A program made the translations under genes and the position numbers. This document shows positions 16,495 through 21,043 of a DNA stretch of 21,043 bases, one piece after another. The notes under the pieces are model-generated. The model was given only the letters and a program-made list of their open reading frames with translations, did not search any database and was not told where the DNA came from. This DNA is from Streptomyces rubellomurinus (GTDB lineage Bacteria; Actinomycetota; Actinomycetes; Streptomycetales; Streptomycetaceae). The stretch covers positions 1 to 21,043 of the forward strand of contig NZ_JZKH01000113.1 of NCBI RefSeq assembly GCF_000961885.1, given 5' to 3'. The number at the start of each line of letters is the position of its first letter. The first letter of the stretch is position 1.

Positions 16495-17457
16495 CTACTG
16501 GCCGGCGCGCTCCAGGGTGAACTTCCAGGCGTCGGCGACGATGTCGTCCAGGTTCGCCCGGCGCGGCTGCCAGCCCAGCGCCTGGTGGGCGCGCTCGGCG
16601 GAGGCGACCAGCACGGCCGGGTCGCCGGCCCGGCGGGCGGCGACCTGCACCGGGATCTCCCGGCCGGTGACGCGCTTGACCGACTCGATGACCTCGCGGA
16701 CCGAGAAGCCGTTGCCGTTGCCCAGGTTGCAGATCAGGTGCTCGCCCGGCTTGGCCGCGTCCAGCGCCAGCAGGTGCGCGTCGGCGAGGTCCGCGACGTG
16801 GATGTAGTCGCGGATGCAGGTGCCGTCCGGGGTCGGGTAGTCGTCGCCGTACACGGCGATGTGCGGGCGCTGCCCGAGCGCGGCCTGGAAGACCAGCGGG
16901 ATCAGGTGCGACTCGGGGTCGTGCCGCTCGCCGTAGGAGCCGTACGCGCCGGCCACGTTGAAGTAGCGCAGCGAGACGGCGGCCAGGCCGTGCGCGACGG
17001 CCTCGCTGGTGATGATGTGGTCCACGGCGAGCTTGGTGGCGCCGTAGGTGTTGGTCGGCGCGGTGCGGGCGGTCTCCGCGATCGGCACGACCTCCGGCTC
17101 GCCGTAGGTGGCGGCGGTGGAGGAGAACACCAGCTTGCGCACGCCGGCCGCGCGCATCGCGCTGATCAGCTCCAGCGAACCGGCCACGTTGTTGCGCCAG
17201 TACTTCTCCGGGTCCGCGACCGACTCGCCGACCTGGGAGGAGGCGGCGAAGTGCAGCACGCCGTCGAAGGAGCCGTCCAGGACCTTGCCGGCCTCCTGGA
17301 TGCGCCCCTCGACGAACTCGGCCCCGGCCGGAACGCCCTCGCGGAACCCGGTGGAGAGGTCGTCCAGGACGGTCACCTGGTGCCCCGCCTCCAGCAGGTG
17401 GGCAGCGACCACGCTGCCGACGTAGCCGGCCCCACCCGTGACCAGGTACTTACTCAT
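16495..17457 (-). CDS. galE: UDP-glucose 4-epimerase
   Basis: Interconverts UDP-glucose and UDP-galactose with bound NAD, for galactose use and cell-surface glycans. It is 320 aa, normal for actinobacterial GalE. The Rossmann motif is TGGAGYVGS (Gly8, Gly11, Gly14). The catalytic Ser/Thr cluster is FSSTAATYG (112-114) and the Tyr-x3-Lys pair is Tyr138/Lys142 in [32 protein letters not shown] and [17 protein letters not shown] are GalE-specific. The ATG at 17457 has GGAGGT seven bases upstream; the longer open frame to 17601 is upstream low-complexity sequence. Unusually, neither galT nor galK adjoins it; it is flanked by two orphan response regulators on the same strand. Confidence 0.96.
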   Translation of the reverse strand: MSKYLVTGGAGYVGSVVAAHLLEAGHQVTVLDDLSTGFREGVPAGAEFVEGRIQEAGKVLDGSFDGVLHFAASSQVGESVADPEKYWRNNVAGSLELISAMRAAGVRKLVFSSTAATYGEPEVVPIAETARTAPTNTYGATKLAVDHIITSEAVAHGLAAVSLRYFNVAGAYGSYGERHDPESHLIPLVFQAALGQRPHIAVYGDDYPTPDGTCIRDYIHVADLADAHLLALDAAKPGEHLICNLGNGNGFSVREVIESVKRVTGREIPVQVAARRAGDPAVLVASAERAHQALGWQPRRANLDDIVADAWKFTLERAGQ

Positions 17458-17608
17458 GTTGAGACCTCCAGCGGGCGACGGCACCCGCCCGGTCGGCGGC
17501 GCCGTCGACTGAGATGCGAACGACTGGGGCCATTCTCCCTTCCCGCCGGTGTGCTCCGGACCACGGTTGCCGCCCGGACGATCCCGTCCCGCACCGTTCA
17601 CCTGCCGC

Positions 17609-18277
17609 TCAGCCGTCCGCCATCCGCTCCAGCAGACCGGTGCGCGCCGCCACCGCGGCCGCCTCCAGCCTGGTCCGCGCGCCGAGCTTCATCAGCACCC
17701 GCTGGACGTGGGTACGGGCGGTGCTCGCGGCGATCCGCATCCCGGCCGCGATCGCCGCCGTGTCCTCGCCGTCCGCGATCCGGGCCAGCACCTGCACCTC
17801 ACGGCGGGTCAGCAGCCGCAGCAGCCGCGCCGCCTCGTCGTCCGGCTCGACCGCCGGGCGCAGCAGCTGGTCGAAGGCCCCGCGCAGGACGTCCACGGCG
17901 ACCGCCGCCTCCCCCGCCCGGGCCCGCCCGATCGCCCGCTCGACCACCTCGATCCGCTCGTCGCTCGGCACGTACCCGGCCGCGCCGGCCGCGAACGCCC
18001 CTGCCACGCCGCGCAGTTCACCCACCGGCCCGAGCACGATCACGGCCACCCCGGGGCACTCCCGGCGGATCCGCCGCAGCCCGTCGAAGGCGCCCGGCCC
18101 GCCCGGCGCGGCCACCCCCAACAGGCACACCTCCGGTCGCCGCCCGACCACCAGGTCGGCCGCCACCGCGGCCGGGGTGCCGACCGCGAGGACCCGGTGC
18201 CCGCGCAGCTGGAGCGCGGTGGCCAGCGCCTCGGCCAGCAGTCGGTGGTCGTCGACCACCACGAGTCGAACACCCAT
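17609..18277 (-). CDS. LuxR-type regulator with an atypical, aspartate-less receiver
   Basis: A 222-aa protein of NarL/FixJ architecture. The receiver begins [14 protein letters not shown] (Asp9/Asp10 kept), but the phospho-acceptor position in [11 protein letters not shown] is Gly54, the Thr/Ser position in VIVLGPVGE is Gly83, and the conserved Lys position in GYVPSDE is Ser105. So three of the phosphorylation-site residues are missing while the fold pattern is kept. The C-terminal LuxR helix-turn-helix (about 150-212) reads [49 protein letters not shown] in two parts and looks intact. The ATG at 18277 has GGGAGG five bases upstream. It lies 151 bp upstream of galE on the same strand. It probably acts without phosphorylation, as known for atypical streptomycete regulators; this is inference. 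Confidence 0.9.
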   Translation of the reverse strand: MGVRLVVVDDHRLLAEALATALQLRGHRVLAVGTPAAVAADLVVGRRPEVCLLGVAAPGGPGAFDGLRRIRRECPGVAVIVLGPVGELRGVAGAFAAGAAGYVPSDERIEVVERAIGRARAGEAAVAVDVLRGAFDQLLRPAVEPDDEAARLLRLLTRREVQVLARIADGEDTAAIAAGMRIAASTARTHVQRVLMKLGARTRLEAAAVAARTGLLERMADG

Positions 18278-18408
18278 GACGCCCTCCCGGTCGGGGTCCG
18301 GCTCGCGCCCGCACCCCTCGGGCGGACGGCCGATGACGCACCATCAGAACGCATTCCGTGCCCGACCCGCCAGACCTCCCGGCCCGGCTCCCCCGAACGG
18401 GGAACGCG

Positions 18409-18440
18409 AAAGACCCCCCGCCATCAGGCGGGGGGTCTTT
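18409..18440 (-). terminator. terminator after tRNA-Thr
   Basis: AAAGACCCCCCGCC (18409-18422) pairs perfectly with 18427-18440 around an ATCA loop, a 14-bp stem ending in TTT on the minus strand. It lies four bases beyond the tRNA 3' end. Confidence 0.85.
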
Positions 18441-18443
18441 CCG

Positions 18444-18519
18444 TGGAGCCCCCATGCGGAATCGAACCGCAGACCTTCTCCTTACCATGGAGACGCTCTA
18501 CCGACTGAGCTATAGGGGC
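18444..18519 (-). tRNA. tRNA-Thr (anticodon GGT)
   Basis: On the minus strand the acceptor arms are GCCCCTA (from 18519) and TGGGGGC, with one G-U pair, discriminator T and an encoded CCA (18446-18444). The anticodon arm TCTCC-ATGGTAA-GGAGA gives anticodon GGT, reading ACC. D-arm AGCTCAGTCGGTAGAGC and T-arm GGTTCGATTCC are canonical. Confidence 0.96.
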
Positions 18520-18628
18520 TTGCCGGGCTTTTCGCCGGGCCGGTCGAACAAGGAAGACATTACACGGCCGCCGACCCGAAAGGGAAATCGGCCCCGGTCC
18601 GCCGACCGCACCGGCACCGCCGCCGGCC

Positions 18629-19090
18629 TCAGCCCTCGGCGTGCGCCGCGTCGAACTCCTCGCGCGCCGCGACGATCCGCCCGGTGCACCGCTCCGTCCA
18701 GCGGCCGATCGGCGCGAGCAGGGCGGCCAGCTCCCGGCCCAGCGGCAGCAGGTCGTAGACCACGCGCGGGGGCGTCTCCGGATGGACCGTCCGCAGCACC
18801 AGGCCGCTGCGCTCCAGGGAGCGGAGCGACTGGGTGAGCATCTTGCGGCTGACCCCGTCGATCCCGCGCTGGAGCTCGGAGAACCGCTGCGGGCCGCAGA
18901 GGGCGAGGTCCATCAGGATCAGCATCGACCACTTGTCGGCCAGCTCGGCGAACACCTCGCGGCTGGGGCAGAGCTGGGCGAAGACGTTGTGCCCCTGCTC
19001 CCCGTGCTCCTGCTCCCCGTGGTCCCGCTCCCCGCGCTCCTGCTGCCCGCCCCGGACGGACGCGGCCCGGGCCACTTCTTGCGTCGTCAT
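18629..19090 (-). CDS. HxlR-family transcriptional regulator
   Basis: A 153-aa winged-helix DNA-binding protein. After a variable N-terminus (1-34), the HxlR domain (about 35-135) has CPSREVFAELADKWSMLILMDL with Cys41, GPQRFSELQRGIDGVSRKMLTQSLRSLE and the wing VHPETPPRVVYDLLPLGREL. The conserved Cys near the domain start is used for redox or electrophile sensing in YodB/HypR-type relatives. Residues 20-34 are three pentapeptides (GERDH, GEQEH, GEQGH). The ATG at 19090 has GGAGGG very close upstream, and TACCCT seven bases before the ATG could be a -10. It is divergent from a flavodoxin-like quinone reductase and shares a repeated operator with it. Quinone or electrophile response is the best guess. 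Confidence 0.92.
   Translation of the reverse strand: MTTQEVARAASVRGGQQERGERDHGEQEHGEQGHNVFAQLCPSREVFAELADKWSMLILMDLALCGPQRFSELQRGIDGVSRKMLTQSLRSLERSGLVLRTVHPETPPRVVYDLLPLGRELAALLAPIGRWTERCTGRIVAAREEFDAAHAEG
18996..19040. repeat. 15-bp tandem repeat in the HxlR gene
   Basis: Three in-frame units start at 18996, 19011 and 19026, variants of TGCTCCCCGTGCTCC on the plus strand. They encode the pentapeptide repeat GE(Q/R)xH in the N-terminal tail. Confidence 0.8.
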
Positions 19091-19110
19091 GCCCTCCAGG
19101 GTAGTCCGCC

Positions 19111-19182
19111 GGTCTCCAATCCACCCCTGGTCTCTTTTCGCTTCTTGGTCTCCGATGGAGACCTGGTCTATATTGGAGACCG
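19111..19182. promoter_or_regulatory. four-copy, 18-bp-phased operator of the HxlR/quinone reductase pair
   Basis: GGTCT starts at 19111, 19129, 19147 and 19165, exactly 18 bp apart. Units 3 and 4 are palindromes: GGTCTCCGATGGAGACC (19147-19163, perfect seven-base arms) and GGTCTATATTGGAGACC (19165-19181). Units 1 and 2 keep only the left half. The array fills most of the divergent intergenic region and covers the candidate promoter at 19145-19174. HxlR is the presumed ligand. Confidence 0.75.
19145..19174 (+). promoter_or_regulatory. candidate promoter of the quinone reductase gene
   Basis: TTGGTC (19145-19150), 18 bp, TATATT (19169-19174). The -10 lies inside the fourth operator unit and the -35 overlaps the third, so bound HxlR would occlude it. 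Predicted leader about 90 nt. Confidence 0.55.
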
Positions 19183-19269
19183 TTCGACGGACCGGCCCCC
19201 GAACCACGGCCCGGTCCGTTCCCCGCCGCCCTTCCCCGGCCTTCGCCCGTCCCGTACAGGAGTGCCCGC

Positions 19270-19866
19270 ATGACCGCCGTCCGCCCCACCGTCGCCCTCG
19301 CCTACCACTCCGGCTACGGCCACACCGCCGTGATCGCCGAGGCCGTCGCGCGCGGCGCCGCCGCCGCGGGCGCCGAGGTCGTCCAGATCGGCGTCGACAC
19401 CATCACCGACGAGCAGTGGGCCCAGCTCGACGCCGCCGACGCGATCGTCTTCGGCTCCCCCACCTACATGGGCAGCGCCTCCGGTGCCTTCCACACCTTC
19501 GCCGAGGCCACCAGCAAGCGCTGGTTCATCGACGCCTGGCAGGACAAGGTCGCCGCCGGCTTCACCAACTCCGCCTCCAAGAGCGGCGACAAGGCGAGCA
19601 CCCTCGCCTACTTCCAGACCCTCGCCGCCCAGCACGGCATGAGCTGGGTCAACCTGGGCCTCAAGCCCGGCTGGAACGCCACCACTGCCAGCGAGAACGA
19701 CATCAACCGCCTCGGCTTCTTCAACGGCGCCGCCGCCTCCTCCCCGTCCGACGCGGGCGCCGAGGCCGTCCACAAGGCCGACATCGCGACCGCCGAGCAC
19801 CTCGGCGAGCGCGTCGCCAAGCACACCGCGATCGTGCTGGCCGGCCGCGCCGCCCTGGCCGGCTGA
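19270..19866 (+). CDS. flavodoxin-like NAD(P)H:quinone oxidoreductase (WrbA-like)
   Basis: A 198-aa FMN-dependent oxidoreductase expected to reduce quinones by two electrons, avoiding semiquinones. The flavodoxin fold is clear: first strand TVALAYHSGYGHTAVIAEAVARG with the phosphate-binding loop at about 13-19, DAIVFGSPTYMGSASGAFHTF (60-76) for the FMN ring, and GFTNSASKSGDK (97-108). The distal FFNGAAASSPSDAG part differs from E. coli WrbA, so it is a relative rather than WrbA itself. The ATG at 19270 has AGGAG about eight bases upstream. Divergence from HxlR with shared operators is a common arrangement for quinone-inducible reductases. Confidence 0.92.
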   Translation: MTAVRPTVALAYHSGYGHTAVIAEAVARGAAAAGAEVVQIGVDTITDEQWAQLDAADAIVFGSPTYMGSASGAFHTFAEATSKRWFIDAWQDKVAAGFTNSASKSGDKASTLAYFQTLAAQHGMSWVNLGLKPGWNATTASENDINRLGFFNGAAASSPSDAGAEAVHKADIATAEHLGERVAKHTAIVLAGRAALAG

Positions 19867-19891
19867 GCCCCCGCCCCGCCCGTACGCGCGG

Positions 19892-21043
19892 CTACGCCGC
19901 CGGGTCCGCCCCCAGGGCGGGCGCCCGGCGGCGTCCGCCGTCCGCCGCCTGATCCGCCGCCTGATCCGCCGCTCGGTCCACGGCCGCCAGCTCGACGGCC
20001 GTCGTGTCCGGCAGCAGCCGCAGGCACCCCAGCGCCAGCACCCCCAGCCCCGCCAGGTACCAGCCGACCGGCTGCGCCGTCCCGTACGACTCCGTCAGCC
20101 TCGTCGCCACCAGCGGCGTCGTCGCCCCGCCTACCACCCCGCCCAGGTTGTACGTCAACGCGGCGCCCGTGTAGCGCACCCGCGTCGGGAACAGCTCCGG
20201 CAGGAACGCCGCCATCGGCCCCAACAGGCACCCCAGCACCACCATCGCGCCCGCCAGCGCCGTGAACATCAACGGCCGGCGCACCGTCTCCAACAGCGGG
20301 AACAGCACCAGCGACCACACCGCCGCCAGGCCCGTCGCCCGCTGCAGCGTCCGCCGCCGGCCCCACCGGTCACTGAGCGAGGCGCTCACCCACACCATCA
20401 CCCCGCCGCCCACCGCGCCGACCAGCAGCATCGACAGCAGCAGCGTGCTCGCCACCCCGAGCCCGGTGGTCCCGTACGCCAGCGCGTACGTCGTCGTCAG
20501 GTAGAACAGCGCGTACCCCACGGTGAGCGCCCCGGCCCCCGCCAGCACCGTCCGCCAGTGCCCCCGCACCACCTCCACCACCGGCGGCCGCTCCCGCCCC
20601 TGCGCCGCCCGGAACAACGGCGTCTCGTCCAGCCGCAGCCGCACCGCCAGCCCCACCGCCACCAGCGCGAACGAGGCCAGGAACGGTACCCGCCAGCCCC
20701 ACTCCCGGAACGACCGCTCGTCCAGGCCGAGTTGGAGCGCCAGGAAGACCCCGTTCGCCAGCACGAACCCGCCCGTCGGCCCCAACTGCAGGAACGCCCC
20801 GTAGCGCCCCCGCCGCCGCGCCGGCGCGTTCTCCGCGATCAACAGCGCCGCCCCGCCCCACTCCCCGCCCAACCCCACGCCCTGGCACACCCGCAACACC
20901 ACCAGCACCGCCGGCGACCACCACCCCCACGCCGCGAAACCCGGCAGCACCCCCCCCGCCGCCGCCGCCGACCCCATCAGCAACAGCGACACCACCAACG
21001 TCGCCTTCCGCCCCACCCGGTCCCCGAAGTGCCCGAACACCAC
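19892..21043 (-). CDS. MFS transporter, metabolite:H+ symporter type, 5' end outside window
   Basis: The frame is open to the last base, so the N-terminus (at least membrane helix 1) lies beyond 21043; 383 residues are visible. They start at the MFS loop 2-3 motif GHFGDRVGRK. LRVCQGVGLGGEWGGAALL and NAPARRRGRYGAFLQLG are characteristic of the ShiA/ProP-like MHS branch, which carries organic acids, osmolytes or shikimate. The central repeat of the motif appears as SDRWGRRRT, and FLPELFPTRVRYTGAALTYNLGG marks the second half. About ten membrane segments are visible. The hydrophilic C-terminal tail has the repeat AADQAADQAADGG. The stop at 19892 converges with the quinone reductase gene (25-bp gap). 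Substrate is not predictable. Confidence 0.93.
   Translation of the reverse strand: MVFGHFGDRVGRKATLVVSLLLMGSAAAAGGVLPGFAAWGWWSPAVLVVLRVCQGVGLGGEWGGAALLIAENAPARRRGRYGAFLQLGPTGGFVLANGVFLALQLGLDERSFREWGWRVPFLASFALVAVGLAVRLRLDETPLFRAAQGRERPPVVEVVRGHWRTVLAGAGALTVGYALFYLTTTYALAYGTTGLGVASTLLLSMLLVGAVGGGVMVWVSASLSDRWGRRRTLQRATGLAAVWSLVLFPLLETVRRPLMFTALAGAMVVLGCLLGPMAAFLPELFPTRVRYTGAALTYNLGGVVGGATTPLVATRLTESYGTAQPVGWYLAGLGVLALGCLRLLPDTTAVELAAVDRAADQAADQAADGGRRRAPALGADPAA
19941..19976. repeat. 12-bp repeats in the MFS C-terminal tail
   Basis: TCCGCCGCCTGA at 19941-19952 and 19953-19964, then a variant (TCCGCCGCTCGG). They encode the AADQ repeat of the cytosolic tail. Confidence 0.7.

Noticed and set aside
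16462..18279. 605-aa plus-strand frame opposite galE and the second regulator
   Set aside because: Antisense to genes with clear motifs, with an Arg/Pro-rich composition and no start signal.
19892..21043. Truncated or broken MFS transporter
   Set aside because: The frame is open to the window edge and the missing part is simply outside the window.

Overview
The window comes from a very GC-rich actinomycete chromosome, most likely Streptomyces or Kitasatospora. The evidence is extreme third-position GC, frequent GTG starts and one probable TTG start, GGAGG-type ribosome binding sites, terminators without U-tracts, and streptomycete-type families (TamR/Tam, a SigE-family ECF sigma factor, NarL-type orphan regulators, ppc next to pth-rplY-prs-glmU). 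I noticed no TTA codon in any gene called here, though I did not count exhaustively.

Layout. 1-552: the 3' part of a SUKH-3 (immunity-type) gene, abutting a convergent orphan sensor histidine kinase (553-1848). 2131-4944: phosphoenolpyruvate carboxylase, closed by a perfect 21-bp hairpin. 5027-6929, all minus strand: a small secreted, membrane-anchored protein, then a SigE-family sigma factor overlapping a single-pass membrane protein. 7117-11573, all minus strand: a conserved housekeeping block in transcription order tRNA-Gln, glmU, prs, rplY, pth, with strong hairpins between several genes. 11910-13726: an acyl-CoA desaturase and TetR regulator behind two tandem TACG-N4-CGTA palindromes. 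13764-15175: divergent tam and tamR around two matching operator sites. 15198-18277: two orphan LuxR/NarL response regulators flanking a lone galE. 18444-18519: tRNA-Thr. 18629-19866: a divergent HxlR regulator and flavodoxin-like quinone reductase sharing an operator made of four copies of GGTCT exactly 18 bp apart. 19892 to the end: an MFS transporter of the metabolite:H+ symporter type, cut by the window end.

How the genes work together. Much of the window is central metabolism: anaplerosis (Ppc), detoxification of the TCA-cycle by-product trans-aconitate (Tam/TamR), PRPP supply (Prs), UDP-GlcNAc (GlmU), UDP-galactose (GalE), membrane-lipid unsaturation (desaturase/TetR) and translation upkeep (Pth, L25, two tRNAs). 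Between these lie small regulator-target pairs, each controlled from its own intergenic palindromes.

I see no mobile element, CRISPR array, phage gene or complete defence system. The most unusual items are local: the 18-bp-phased HxlR operator; a response regulator whose receiver is split by about 100 low-complexity residues just after the phospho-acceptor; a second regulator lacking the phospho-acceptor Asp and the conserved Lys; and several short tandem-repeat expansions, one of which contains the tam stop codon.
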